Shown: positions 21,783-33,711, numbered from the stretch's first letter. The stretch: 64,000 bases of DNA from Nemophila menziesii (GCA_029959085.1 JARWIR010000010.1:15149001-15213000), one strand, 5' to 3'. Numbers and translations are program-made. The notes: generated by a model not told the origin, from the letters alone.

Positions 21783-23551
21783 AGGAGGGTAAAGATCAAG
21801 GGCGACCCACTATCGTTAAGCAAATGCATGGACCCAGATCTACACAATTTCACGAGATGGCCCTTTACGTTAGTATTTTGTGACACTGTTATCCCTTTTT
21901 CCTATTTTTAGTCAGGTGACTGTTAGTCAATGCCAAGTGGTGCCACATCACCGGCACGTCAGTCCACCTCAGCGCCACGTCAGCATGTCATCATCGTCGT
22001 TGTTTTTTAAGAATTTTCATCATCACCTCCACCTACACCTCCACTCCACCTCCAGATGTTGCCCCAAATGGATATTTACTGCAAAACAAATCAAAAAATG
22101 CAGTATAACACCAAATTGCTCACTTTACAACAGTTCAAAAAATGCAGTATTACACCAAGTTGTTCACTCCACAATAATTCAAAAAATGCAGTATAACACT
22201 AAATTGCTCACTCAACAATTCCTTGAAATGTAGTATAACACCGAATTGCTTACTCCCCATCCAAATAAATATTTACTACATGACAATTCAAAAAATGCAG
22301 TACAACACCAAATTGTTCACTCCAACAGCAGTCATGGCAAAGTGAGGCTATTCTTAGCGTACAAATTCTCATACAGTAAAAGGCTTCCACAAGTCATATA
22401 AATGGCCATTCTAGGATTTGTATAAAAATGTAATAAACATCACGACTATAATTATACTTAAATCATCAAATAATCTTGAAAATTATACTTAAATCAAATA
22501 ATTTTGAAAAGTTTCTCCAACCGTTGCGGCAAATGGATATTGACTGCAAAACAATTTAAAAAATGCAGTGTAAGAAAAAATTGCTCACTCCAGCAGTTGC
22601 GCAAATGGATGTTTACTGCAAAATAATTCAAAAAATGTAAGACCAAATTGCTCACTCCTGCAGTTGCGCCAAATGGATATTTACTGCAAAATCATTCAAA
22701 AAATACAGTGTAAGACCAAATTGCTCACTCTTAAAAAAACAAATTTCTCACTCCACAATTGGCCATTGTAGGATTCGTATAAAAATATAATAAATATGCT
22801 TACATAAGATAATTCTAAGAAATTGTAAAAGTGATAAGATTATGTTAAAAATAATTCAATTTTTTTAGTTTAACTTAGGTTCTTCGGTGACGATTTTCTC
22901 GTGCAGGAGAGCAGCTTGGTTTGGGAAGGTGAGTAAGAATAAATTTTCTTTTTGTTTTTACCCAGGTTCTTCGATTGTTGATGGTGTAGCCAAGCCAGTT
23001 GATGATGGTGGAGAATGGACACGAGTGGCGACGGTTTTCTTGTGCAAGAGAGTGGTCGATAGTGAAGAATGGCCCACGAGTGGCAGAGGTTTTCTTGTGC
23101 AGGTAGCGACTTTAATGGTTAAAATTAATTTTTTACCTTAATTTGGGTTCTTAGATTGTTGATGGCGTATTTGGGTTTTTTTATTGTTGATGGCATAGCA
23201 AAGCCAGGTTGATGATTGCATCGATAAGTTAAATGATTAATACTAATTTTTTACTTTAATTTGGGGTTTTCTATTGTTGATAGTGTACAGCTTGAAGCTA
23301 AACAATATTTTTATCAAATTATTAAGGATGACGTGGAATAATGCTTATGTGGCGCTTATATATCGGTTATGTGGCGCTGAAATAGAGCCACGTGGCGCCA
23401 CGACATTGACTAACAGTCAACTAAGGGAAAATTAAAAAATAGACTAACAGTCTCAAAAATACTAATGTAAATGGCTATTTCGTGACATTTTGTAGATTTG
23501 GGTCTGTTCGGGTATTTTGTTAAAGATAGAGATCTTCCCGTGGTCTTTACC
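21783..23551. mobile_element. Mutator-like non-autonomous element with about 160-bp terminal inverted repeats
   Basis: The left end (from 21788) and the inverted right end (from 23551) match for about 160 bases with scattered differences. Both start GGTAAAGA, and both contain CCCARATCTACA, the GTTAGTATTTT block and TGACTGTTAGTCAATG. Long degenerate TIRs are typical of MULEs. TTTCAATAT (21774-21782) and TTTTAATAT (23552-23560) could be a 9-bp target duplication with one change; the left edge is uncertain by five bases. No transposase is seen. The interior carries tandem repeats and, at 22870-23140, repeated 'GTTTTCTTGTGCA...GAGTGG' segments of unknown origin. Confidence 0.75.
22070..22740. repeat. 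Degenerate tandem repeat inside the Mutator-like element
   Basis: Imperfect copies of a roughly 45-80-bp module built from GGATATTTACTGCAAAACA, CAATTCAAAAAATGCAGTAT and AACACCAAATTGCTCACTCC. At least eight copies of the AAAAAATGCAGT or ATTGCTCACTC word can be counted. It is probably a minisatellite grown within the element. Confidence 0.75.
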
Positions 23552-23599
23552 TTTTAATATACCACCATAAAAATGGTTACCAGAAAGAGACGAAAAGAT

Positions 23600-24700
23600 T
23601 AAAAATTAGTTCTTCTTTTTGTCAAAATTTAAAATTAGTTACTGTACAACTAGATCTAACTTTTACGTTCGCAGTACCATTACAGCAAAAGATAAATATG
23701 TATGGCCTTTTTCAATGGGTGGAACCTATGATACAAAGACTGTGTACAAGATTATCACGGAAGAACAAGTTGTTAAAAAACCGAGTGCGGCATCAGAAGA
23801 AGTTAAATATAAGTCCCATGTTTGGAAAATTATATGGAAATCAAACATACCAAAAAAGATCAAGCTTTTTATGTGGAGAGTCCCGATCAACGCGATTCCG
23901 ACTAAGAAAAATCTCTACAAAAAAATGTGCAGATTCGACCAGATGTGTATGGTGCAACAATTCAGAAGAAACAGTGGAACATCTTTTACTACAATGTAAA
24001 ATGTGCAAAGTAATCTGGGTTGGAACTCCTCTACAAATTAGAATAGAAGATCAAATGGAAGAGGAAACCGAGCAATGGTTTTAAATAATTACAAAAAGCT
24101 TCACAGAAGGAGGGTGGGAAGAGGATAGGGCTAGAGATTTCATAATGATAAACATGTGGAATATATGGAAAGGAAAAATGAGGCATTACATGAGGAATTG
24201 ATTGTTGACGCCTCACTTATAATCCAAGCCTCAAACAAGCTTATGTCCGAGCTCCACGGAATCGACTGAAAAAGAATAAATAATGTTGGGAGCGTCGACA
24301 ATACTGTAAGGGAAAGAGGAACCAAATGTTACATTTTATTGTGACGCCTCGTTCAACAACAGACTGAGGCCAAAAGGTATGGCAGTAGTTTGCTTTCATA
24401 AATCATTGGGCATTACGACAAAGTTCAGGTATACTATGGATTGTGATTTCGTCTCAGAAGGGGAAGCGTACGCTGTGCTTAAAGCGGTTGATCTATGTAA
24501 ACAGTACCCATGCAAGCGGAAGACCATATTATCATATAACCTTAAAATCATTCAAGGTATTAAGCAGGTGCCGGTCGCAAGTTGGAAAATTTAACCTATT
24601 CTCTGCAAAATTATCCATAAAGCTGTTGAGGCCGGACCAATCTCATTCTGTCACATCTGAAAGAATATCAACAGTCAAGCGGATAATATAGTAAAGGAAG
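23600..24700 (+). pseudogene. LINE-2: LINE 3' fragment with zf-RVT and RNase H domains
   Basis: The plus-strand frame 23619-23999 carries the zinc-binding RT-associated domain (WKIIWKSNIPKKIKLFMWRV), and the frame shifts by one to 23698-24084 for its second half (CVWCNNSEETVEHLLLQC). A plant-LINE RNase H follows, with CDASFNNR near 24335 and the E-containing stretch SEGEAYAVLKAVDLC near 24455. RT and endonuclease are absent; the left boundary coincides with the end of the Mutator-like element. It differs from LINE-1, which has its own zf-RVT remnant upstream. Confidence 0.8.
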
Positions 24701-25544
24701 TTAGGCACAAAGGTATGAAAGACCGAAAAATGACTATCATCCATTTTAAACTAACTGTTAGATTTAGAAAATTCGATTTTTTTTTTTTTTTTGGACGGGG
24801 AAAATTCGATATTAGCTAATTTAAATTATGCTTTGTTTTCTTGTCCATTGTAAAAAAAATACCATTACAACTTTTTTTTGTTTTTGTCAAACGCCTATAC
24901 CATTACAACGTGAATGAGATCATTGACCATCAATTGAATATTTGAGATTATATACGTTTACCGATATGATTTCTTTATAATAATAAAACATTTTAAATCT
25001 ACTCTTAATAACCCATAACGGTTTATTATAATAAATCTGAATCATCAGTGATCACGTATAAATCCTCCATTTAATTTGATGCCATGTCTCTTTCTTCGTT
25101 TTATTTCGATTTAATAGACCAAAGAATAAAGTCGGTTTTTTAGATGTCATATGACATAATCACATCGTGCCAGCAATCCATGTAGAGATTATAGATAACC
25201 TAACGCAAGGGTAACAACATAAACCCCAAAAATACTCCACGCAAGAGCAAAAAGTCTAACCACAAACTATAGCTGATATAGGATCGTTCAGACCAAAAAA
25301 AAGTAAAAAAAAAAAAAAAAAACTGATATAGGATCGAGAGTTATTCAAATAAACTGGAATTTTTTTTTTTCTCGAATCATCCAAAATACATATTTTATAT
25401 TAATAATCTTACCTATTATTAGCTTAATATTTTTTTTTGTTATAAATAAGGTCAAAATAACCGTGAAGTAAAACTTCCTTTACAATTTATTGAGTACATT
25501 ACTCTAGGTATTGCTCATTCATACTGATCTTTCACTAATAAATG
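24701..25544. other. AT-rich spacer
   Basis: No gene or recognisable element. It contains T-runs near 24778-24792 and 25361-25370 and an A-run near 25305-25321. The T-runs at 25361 or 25431 may mark the 3' tail of minus-strand LINE-3, but I could not match target duplications. Confidence 0.5.
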
Positions 25545-26741
25545 TCATAGACCAGTTGGAGGATCCCGAAGTGGTATTGGACCCTCCTTATTACGCATCC
25601 CAAACTTAGCCAACCAATCTGTACACGTATTAGCCTCACAAAAGTTCCAAACCAGCTCAAACTGTCCATTAGATGCCAGAATCCTTCTACACGCATCTAT
25701 TATATCCCCCGAAAAGCCTCCTGAATTCACACCACCCTTCACTAGCGCGTGCAATTCATACGAGTCTGTTTCGATGATAAGAATCTTAAACCCACGTAAT
25801 ACTGCCATGTCCAAACCGAAGTGTAATGCAAGGAGCTCCGCTTCGAACGGTGTTCTTGCGACACACCTTCCGGCAAAACCACCTAAATAATCTCCATTGT
25901 CATTACGAAATAAACCTCCCACACTAGCTACTTTTCTCACCACATCAAACGCTCCATCCACATTAAGTTTTACCCCGTTCACAGGTTTCATCCATTTCAC
26001 AAGTGTAGTTTTTCCAAACGTGATTAAACCACCATCCCGTTTGATCCCCCATGCTCTCACGTAATCTGTAGTTGTGTTCATTATCATTGCTTGGAGTTCG
26101 CTCGGAGTTTTTTTCCTCGCGGCTGGTTCAAAATTTCTAGTGTTACGGTCAATCCATAAGTGCCAAACGAAAGCAGCTATTATATTACTTTTTTCCACGC
26201 CGTTAATTAGTCCTTTATGGGACAGTAACACGGACCACCACCTGCGGCTGTCCTCTACAATGTCCCACTGATTTTCCAGTCCCGCTGCTGCAACTTGGGC
26301 TTGTCGGAAATTCTGCAGCATCTGGACCTCTCATGCTCGGAAATTCTGCAGCAGGTTCGGCCGTTCCTCATGATACATCTGTAGATCAGGCCCATCCCTC
26401 TCTTGCTCACCTTGTCTACTGTACGCCACAACCATAGAGTTGTTGGACAACTCCCCAATCCCCTGGCGAATTTGTGGATCCCTTCTTCCATTATCAAGTG
26501 TCTTCTCAATATTGTTAAGGACTGCTACTCGAATTCCAGTAGCATTATGTCTGTCATTACCCATCCTACCAGCACCTGATACACACCAGTTTCGCATCTC
26601 CTTATACCCTTCACAATTACGAAATATATGAAGTGCTGATTCCCGCTCTAATCCACAATTCCCACACATTGGATCATCCACAATTCCCTGCGATGCTAAG
26701 TTACCACTTGTGGCCAATTTCTCCCATACCACACGCCACAA
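25545..26741 (-). pseudogene. LINE-3 zf-RVT and RNase H region
   Basis: The upstream part (26741-26331) is the zinc-binding domain: MWRVVWEKLATSGNLA, then CGNCGLERESALHIFRNC with paired cysteines and histidine. The downstream part (26321-25545) is a 258-residue RNase H-like domain with KLNVDGAFD, the acidic residue in FEAELLALHFGLD, ETDSYELHALV, and a final CTDWLAKFG. All three catalytic acidic positions appear to be kept. The two parts share one frame and are separated by a TGA at 26331-26333. A 15-base word CTGCAGAATTTCCGA is duplicated across this junction. The domain would degrade RNA in RNA-DNA hybrids during LINE copying. Confidence 0.85.
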
Positions 26742-26749
26742 TAAAACCT

Positions 26750-27183
26750 TAACCTTTTGCGGACATTTTCGGGACCAAATGACATCCCACTTAAAATTCG
26801 TTTCATTCTCTCCTTGTAGTGTACTATTATATGCTTATTTTTACCAAAAAAATACCTGAAGCTTCAAGAGACCATTTGTAAGTCTTCTCATTTCCACTTA
26901 CTATTTCCATTATACCATGGCTAAGAACTTCCCTATCCGCAAGTAAGCTCTTACTTATCCTTGAATCAGATGGCTTTCCAACTTTCTCCATGAATCCATC
27001 CCTATATTATTTTGTTTTAACGCGCTTACCCATAGTATCAGGTCATTACGAAGAACTTTCCAAGCTACCTTGGCTAGGAGGGCTTTATTATTAGTTTCGC
27101 GCCCCCCTCAAGCCCAACCCACCGCATTTTTTGGGACGACATAGAGTCTCCTAGGATAGCCAATGGACTTTACGTTCCTCATC
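26750..27183 (-). pseudogene. LINE-3 RT-to-zinc-finger connector, broken
   Basis: The minus-strand translation still shows a VPKNAVGWA-like stretch and KALLAKVAWKVLRND near 27090-27050, typical of the segment after the RT thumb, but stops and frame changes interrupt it. Confidence 0.7.
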
Positions 27184-28671
27184 CTAATACCCCCATATAA
27201 AATCCCGGATAACTCTATCAATTTCCTCACACACATGAACCAGTAGTTTCATATTCTGCATAATATAAGTAGAGATAGACATAAGTACCGATTGTGCAAG
27301 AGTGATCCTCCAAGCTAGCGATAAGTTTTGGCTTTTCCAATTTGGAAGTTTGTCCTTCATCTTAGAGGTAACTCTCCAAAAGAAGCCTCTAGGGAGGTGT
27401 TGTGATCGAATCGGAGCTCCCAAATAGGTCCCTAGCGACTCGCTCAATATGAAGCCACTTATTCTTGCTAGATGTTCTGCCTTTTGAATATGAATATTTT
27501 GCGAGAAATATATCAAAGATTTTGCCTCGCTAACTGTTTGTGCCGCCTCATCGCAAAACATTTTCCTCACCTCCTTGATGAGATCCACTTGAACTTGCTC
27601 AGCCTCAGCGAATAACAAAAAGTCATCTGCAAAAAAGATATGCGAGATCCGGGGTCCTTGTCGGTGGAGTTGAATGGGTAACCACTCTCATCCACCGCAA
27701 AGCCCCTGAATTAGACTAGATAAACGCTCCATACATAATACAAATAAGTAGGGGGGAGAGTACCCCTGCCAAATGCCCCTTTGAGGAGTGAAAGCTTCTA
27801 GTTGTTCATCGTTCCATAACACTTGCATTGTGTTAGTAGCCATAGCCGACATGATTAGATCAACCCAAGAAGTTGGGAATCCAAAATGCGTGATAGTGTC
27901 TTTAATGAACCTCCAGTTTAATTTGTCATAATCTTTAGCTAAATCAATTTTAATCGCCATATAGCCCTTCTTAGACGAAAGTTTTTGTAAACAGTGAACA
28001 ATCTCTTGCACCAAAACCACATTATCAATAGTTGATCGCCCCGGAAGAAAACTAATCTGATTTGGGCCTATCTTCTCCGCTAGGAAAGGCCGAATTCGAT
28101 TAACCATAGATTTTATTATGAATTTAACTGGAACATTAATAAGACTGATTGGGCGGAGATTACCCACCACTTCCAATTTAGTCACCTTCGGAATCAAGTG
28201 AATAAGTGTCTCATTTAACTCTGGTGATAACAAACCTGTACGTATCGACCTCCTAACCATCTCACAAACATCTGGACCAACCGTATCCCAAAACTGTTGA
28301 TAGAAAGAGGCTGAAATACCATCCAATCCTGGAGCTTTGGTCGAATCAGATTGAAAGACAGCAACTCGAATCTCTTCATTAGTGAACTCTTCCTCCAAAA
28401 TATTTTGCTCCGCTTCTTCTAACCTGCTGCTATGTGGTAACGCAAAAGGTCCCACGAACTTAACTGGTTTTGAATAAGGATCCACAAAGTAGTCCCAAAC
28501 AAGTGTACCTAGTGCATCCTCTTCCTCAACCCAATTACCATTTATGTCCTTAAGTCGTAAAACTCTTGCTGCCCGTCTCTTTTTCATTGTAGCTAAGTGA
28601 TAAAATCTCGTGTTACGATCTCCTGATCGAATCCGCTTCTCTTTTGAACGTTGAAACCAGAAGGTCTCCAC
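27184..28671 (-). pseudogene. LINE-3 reverse transcriptase
   Basis: Minus strand, residues in order: FYHLATMKKRRAARV lead-in; DGISASFYQQFW; LNETLIHLIPKV; LRPISLINVPVKFI; NQISFLPGRSTIDNVVLVQE; MAIKIDLAKDYDKLNW; QGYSPPYLFVLCMERLS; then the catalytic box ISHIFFADDFLLF (FADD at 27622-27633), and the thumb region LGTYLGAPIRS with a DFIWGY end. One in-frame TGA (27688-27690) separates the two long open parts and is probably a CGA to TGA change. This is the non-LTR RT that would copy LINE RNA at the target site. Confidence 0.9.
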
Positions 28672-29250
28672 CTATTCCAACACACTCAAGTACTCTTCCC
28701 TTAATCTTTTCCCTAATCCGAATAACAAAGAACGCTAGAAGTACTCTCTTTTTCTTGTGAATATTCCCAAACACAAACTCTTTCCACTCGATAATATGAT
28801 CTTTTATATTCACTACGCTATTACCAAAACCCGAATCATTTGACTTCCAATTATCCTGAATGAATCCCTTAAATTCTTTGTGTAGACACCAAGTAGATTC
28901 AGAATGGAATTTCCTAGGCATTCTCGATTGTTCAATCGGAACCATCTGAATTAGAATAGGTGTGTGGTCTGAATGTCTTCGATTTAATTGTGAAATCTTG
29001 ACAAGGGGAAAGAGAGATAAGAGACTCGTATCTCCATAAGCTCGGTCCAATATTCTGAGAATTCGTCGTCCCGTATTCCACAAATCACACCAAGTGAACA
29101 TCGTCCCCTCGAATCCTAAATCTGTTAAATCACACTCGTGTCGCCACTCCTCGAATTTCACCATCCGTCGAGTAACTCATAGTTCCCCTCCCTTCTTGTC
29201 TTCCTCTTGTCCAACCTGATTATATTCTCCTGCAATTAACCACGGCTCCC
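28613..29250 (-). pseudogene. LINE-3 endonuclease C-terminal half
   Basis: Starts at the truncation with EPWLIAGEYNQVGQEEDK (the GDFNE-like motif, altered to GEYNQ) and continues with FTWCDLWNTGRRILRILDRAYG and RRHSDHTPILIQM, where SDH is the conserved catalytic SDH motif of APE-type LINE endonucleases. The N-terminal catalytic residues are gone. It overlaps the RT frame by about 60 bases because of a frameshift. Confidence 0.85.
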
Positions 29251-29959
29251 CGATAAAAGTTAAACAATTAAAATAATTAATAGATCAATGTTATACTCTA
29301 TATATATATGTGTGTGTGTGTGTGTTGTATTTTTAACTGAAATACACTATTTTATGTTTTTATTTTAATTATTTCAATCCGCCCATTTTCTTCTTATCCT
29401 TTTTGTTTAACCATCAAATTCAAATACAGTAAAATACCATCAAATCACTGTCATCGTCTACTTTTCACCAACGAATATACAAGTAATGATGAGAATACCT
29501 AAGGATTTGCTCTGTGAGCATACCAAATAAATCTAAGTCATATGAGTAATAAAAATTCATGATTATCATGGTTTGAGGTGGATTTTAGACCTGATTTGTA
29601 TTAGATATTGTCTTAGTTTACACTAAGTATAAACCTAATCATGCATCCCCTATAAAGTGTTTCTCTAATTTATAAAAGGCTTGTAGAGTCAAAATGATAA
29701 TCAAGATTATGATACAAAAATGGAGTTTATTTCTTATTGAACTAAGAAAATAAATGTTTCGATAATTATTGAATCCACCTTATAAGAAATTATGTGGTCT
29801 TTACTATAGAAGTACATAATGCTTCAAGGGAAGATTGTCATGGATTATTTTTAAAAAATATTAAGATGGAAATATGATATTATTAGGCATGACTTTCTCT
29901 GGAAGACCTTAACCACATCTTACATAATTTGGTCCATAGAGGTAATATGAAAGTGATAA
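29251..29959. other. AT-rich spacer with a TA/TG microsatellite
   Basis: A short (TA)n(TG)n run lies at about 29299-29325. Otherwise there is no gene. The part after about 29800 may be the far-decayed upstream region of LINE-4. Confidence 0.5.
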
Positions 29960-30521
29960 TGTCAATCTTTTGGGAGATCGTCAGTGCTAATTTGGATACA
30001 AGATTATTTCAAAAATCTTAGTATGAGCCTATAACCTATTATGAAAGGGTAGTGGGTCTTACACAATGATTGTTTATCAAAGACAATTACATTCACGATA
30101 ATATCTATATTAATCACGCAGTGTCTTTTTTCTTTTGTAAGACTCATAAATCAATAAACTACATTACAGTAGTTAGGCTAAATATGTCAAAAGCTTATGA
30201 TAAAGTCATATGAGAATTTGTACAGCTAGTTCTTAAGAAGATGGGATTTCACATCTAATGTACTGAGTGGATATGTAACCGTATTATGATTGTGACTTTT
30301 CTGATCCACTTTGATAGGGAGGTATGACAATGTTTAAACCCTCTCGAGAACTTTTCTAGGGTGATCCTCTATTTAGTTTCTTTTTGTATCCATACGAAAA
30401 AATTAGTTGGCCTTATTAATAATGGATTTCTAAACTAAACTATCAAAGGTTTAAAGTATATCAAATGATGTACAACTCTTAAATACCTTTTATTTATGGA
30501 AGACTCTCTTTTGTATGTCTC
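29960..30521 (+). pseudogene. LINE-4: reverse transcriptase fragment
   Basis: Plus-strand translation with stops shows FIKDNYIHDNIYINHAVS (near 30090), then RLNMSKAYDKVIWEFVQLVL (near 30180-30235) with KKMGFH, and finally LKYLLFMEDSLLYV (near 30478-30519), which corresponds to the LLFADDSLLF catalytic box. The fragment ends right after this box, where the Athila-C LTR begins. The continuation was not found in the window. Confidence 0.8.
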
Positions 30522-31215
30522 TGATGTCTCTCTTTTTGTGATGGATTAAACCATCCATGAGACATTGTTTTGGGAGTTTATTGAGCATGGGTGAGGGATT
30601 TTCTCTATTATTTGCTATATTGTACTTTTTCTTTTTGTTTTGAACATAATACTGTTTATAGAGCATTTGTGCCTTAATTATGTGTTAAGTGTGTAGCTTT
30701 TAGGTACATGGTTGATACAAGTTTCCAAGATTAGACGAAAAAGTCTAAAAGTTAGGATAAACCCCAAGCTAAGGCATATATTGAGTTCAGAGTCACTTTG
30801 GAAAGTTAAAGTGTTTACCAAAAAAATCTTTGTACCTTAGTGTTTCAGTCACTACGACATATTGCTGAGAGATTTGGACCTAATTCTTTGGATATAGAGA
30901 GATGTTGAAGTCATTGTCGTTCCTCAAAGAGAAGGAAATCAATTCGTAGTTAAGATGAAAGAGTTATGTTAATAACCTAGGGGTAGAAATCGGATCCGAA
31001 ATTTACGATTTCCGACTTTTCCGATCCAAAAATTCTGATTTTGGAACAGCTTTTTAAGGTTCCGAAATTCTGATTTCTGATTTTTCCGAGAAAATCGGAT
31101 CGAAATTGGAACTATATATAAATTTCCGAAATTTCCAAATTTTCCGATCTGACTTTTATTCCGGTTTTTATTTTCAAATGTAATATATTAAATAAATAAA
31201 ATAGAATATTAAGAA

Positions 31216-31518
31216 GGGTCAATGACCCAAAAAATCAAAATAATATTATACTTGCCCCAAAGAATCATCCATTAACTTACTATTATAAGATTACATGTTT
31301 ACCCGTCAAGGACGATTCCCGTCAAGGACGATTCCCATCAAGGACGATTCCCGTCAAGGACGATTCCCATCAAGGACGATTCCCGTCAAGGACGATTCCC
31401 GTCAAGGACGATTCCCATCAAGGACAAATTTAGTTAATGATGTTATTGGGAAGAAATTTTGTCATTGATGTTATTGGGCTGAAAATAATATTATTTTGAT
31501 TTTTTGGGTCATTTTCCC
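31216..31518. mobile_element. Mutator-like MITE nested within the hAT-like MITE
   Basis: 303 bp. The left end GGGTCAATGACCC and the inverted right end GGGAAAATGACCC continue together as AAAAAATCAAAATAATATTA, giving TIRs of more than 30 bases. The 9-bp target duplications TATTAAGAA (31207-31215 and 31519-31527) are perfect; 9 bp is the Mutator-like length. Confidence 0.9.
31304..31425. repeat. 16-bp minisatellite inside the nested MITE
   Basis: Seven full copies of CGTCAAGGACGATTCC, with a second-position G/A variant, and a partial eighth. The copies alternate between CG and CA starts, consistent with CpG decay of some copies. Confidence 0.97.
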
Positions 31519-33148
31519 TATTAAGAATAAGAAAAAAGAAAAAAAATATAACAAGAAACGTTGAAAATTTTCATAATAAAAATTAAAAAAGAAATACTGA
31601 AAAATTAAAAACAATGAAACATATTATCTTTGTTAAAAAAAGAAAAAAAAACACACAATATAATAAAAAACAGTGAGACATGATAAAATTAAAACTCATC
31701 TATTCACGTTTGTATTGGAAAAAAAATCTCTTCACATTATCAGGTCTATAGTTTTATTTGAATATTAAATTTTTAATTACTAACTGTAATAACTACTGTC
31801 TTAGTTTTGTGATTTCTGAAATAAAAGTTCCGAAATTCCTAAACAAAAGTTTTGAAATTTCCGAACCAAATTCCGTGCTGAAATTTCTGAAATTTCGGTA
31901 AATTCCGATATTTCGAATTAGGAATTTTTTTTCCAGTTCCGAAAAATAGGGACGAAATTGGAATGTAAAAAATCTATTCCGTAGAAAATAGGAAATTTTC
32001 TGAAAGACCTTTTGTCATATATGTTCCTTCCGATTTCCACCCCTATAATAACCGTTGTCGTGACTCGAACCTGAAATTTGTTAAGTAAAACAGGTTGTGC
32101 CCCTTCTAAACCTACTTAAGAAATCCTAAAGGGGGGCCAAGGTTTTTTAGGTTGTATATAATCCATTTTCCAGCCCCCATTTCATTATCTATCAAATTAT
32201 CCAAGGAGGGGTCAATCAAGACAGAGGAGGGACCACTTATATCAAAAGGAGGAGAAGAAGAGAAGAGTTTGTTTATGAACCCAGCGATTCTTCTCCTTCC
32301 TAAATCCGAATCCAGCCATTCTTTAGGTTAATTTTATTTGTTTTACCATCTGAACATGATTTAATTATTAGTTTTTTCTGTATTCTCATTACTTAGTATG
32401 ATTTAAAAATTTTATGCTTGAAACTTGCAATGGGTATGAACCCTAATTGATTATTATTTATGCTTTAAATATTTGGGATAGTCTGATATTGAAATGAACT
32501 GAAGTGTTTATATATTACATTGGTTTATATATTTATGCATGTTGCCTATCTATGTCTAGATCATACATAGGTATTTTCAGACATTCAGCTAACACTTAGA
32601 TGGAGGGTCAGATTTTCAGACATAATATATAAACGCCTAGTGCGCAGCATTTAACATGACGGTCTGGTCAGTTAGGTCGTCAATAGGGTTAAGATTTAAT
32701 TCATTCGAAAACCTTAGGCGTGTACGGTTGCTTTCTAAGTTTACCCGGATGGGAGTTAGAAGGACATTTGAATCCCGGCTAATGAGAATTATTCAATTCG
32801 CCCTTATACCAATAACAAGATAATAATTCGTTAGGAGAATTACTCGCAAGGATCAAGCATTGTAATCATATTTTCTACTCTTTTTAGTATTTGCATCTTT
32901 AGTTAAGTATTTATTTTATTTGAAATTTAGTACTTAACTGAAAACCCTATAAAAATCATTTGTAATATATTATTTTCTTTGCAACTCTACATTATATTAC
33001 ATTCAAGACACAATTAATACAATCTTGGTAGTACATGTGGAACGATAACCTTGAGCTTATCGCATTTTTACTTGACGACAACCCGTACACTTGCGGGGAG
33101 TCACAGTTCCATAGGTAGTAAATTAAATTATCACACCTGGAAAAGAAA

Positions 33149-33166
33149 TGGTGCCAATGTCGTGGA
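33149..33166 (+). promoter_or_regulatory. Athila-C decayed primer binding site
   Basis: TGGTGCCAATGTCGTGGA matches the tRNA-Asp-type site at 13 of 18 positions; two of the differences are C to T. It lies where the PBS is expected after the LTR. Confidence 0.7.
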
Positions 33167-33711
33167 CTACGACTTTGTAATTTTTGCTTTTTAGTTTGTA
33201 GTCTAGGGTTTAGTTCTTTTTTGTTTTACTTTGGTTTGTTTGTTTTTGTCTCTCTACAGGTTTAACAAGTTTACAATTAAACAATCAAATAGAGAGAGGT
33301 GGATAATAGTTTTTACCGCTTCCAAGATGAGTTGAATAAACTCAACGCACTTATCAAGAAGAACTTCCAAGGTGGAAATTCTTAGGTGAAGGTCATCAAC
33401 GAACCATGTGGTTGTTCCATGAGAAGCCAAAGAAACCTCCAAAATTGTCACCAAGGAACCGAGTTCTACCAACAAATGCCAAGCAGAATTCCTTATCAAG
33501 GTTATTCATATTAGCATAGACTCCAAGAGCACGTTTATCAAGCTACACCTCAAAAAAATTATTTGGGTGGACAAGCTTATGTGAGTCAATCCTTTCAACC
33601 ACCATATTAAAATGTACACAATGGGAGTCAAGCTCCCATGCCATCACCATCACATTCACACAATAAAGTGTACTCTCCGAGTTACAAGAAACGCTGAATT
33701 CTTTAAGAAAG

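Larger units (their letters stand above)
25545..29250 (-). mobile_element. LINE-3: 5'-truncated plant L1-type LINE with RNase H
   Basis: On the minus strand: endonuclease C-terminal half (29250-28613), reverse transcriptase (28671-27184), zf-RVT (26741-26331) and RNase H (26321-25545). The 5' end stops inside the endonuclease at about 29250 (GEPWLIAGEYNQV), the usual 5' truncation of LINEs. Damage is modest: one frameshift between EN and RT, TGA stops at 27688-27690 and 26331-26333, and breaks in 26750-27184. Confidence 0.9.
30978..32045. mobile_element. hAT-like MITE in the Athila-C LTR
   Basis: 1,068 bp; termini TAGGGGTAGAAATCGGA and, inverted, TAGGGGTGGAAATCGGA (16 of 17 match). Perfect 8-bp target duplications TAATAACC at 30970-30977 and 32046-32053. 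TTCCGAAAT-type words crowd both subterminal regions, as is common in hAT elements. It contains a second, nested element (31216-31518) and no transposase. Confidence 0.93.
30522..33143 (+). repeat. Athila-C LTR carrying nested MITEs
   Basis: Begins TGATGTCTCTCTTTTTGTG. Without the 1,068-bp MITE and its duplication it is about 1,546 bp, the size of the other LTRs. TATATAA at 32155-32161 is the likely promoter box. The first 200 bases resemble the Athila-D LTR fragment (39253-39514, opposite strand), sharing TTTTAGGTACATGGTT. The 3' end is placed by analogy with the PBS spacing of B, so it is uncertain by a few bases. Confidence 0.8.

Noticed and set aside
24701..25544. Host gene exons
   Set aside because: No ORF, splice pattern or protein similarity; only AT-rich DNA with homopolymer runs.
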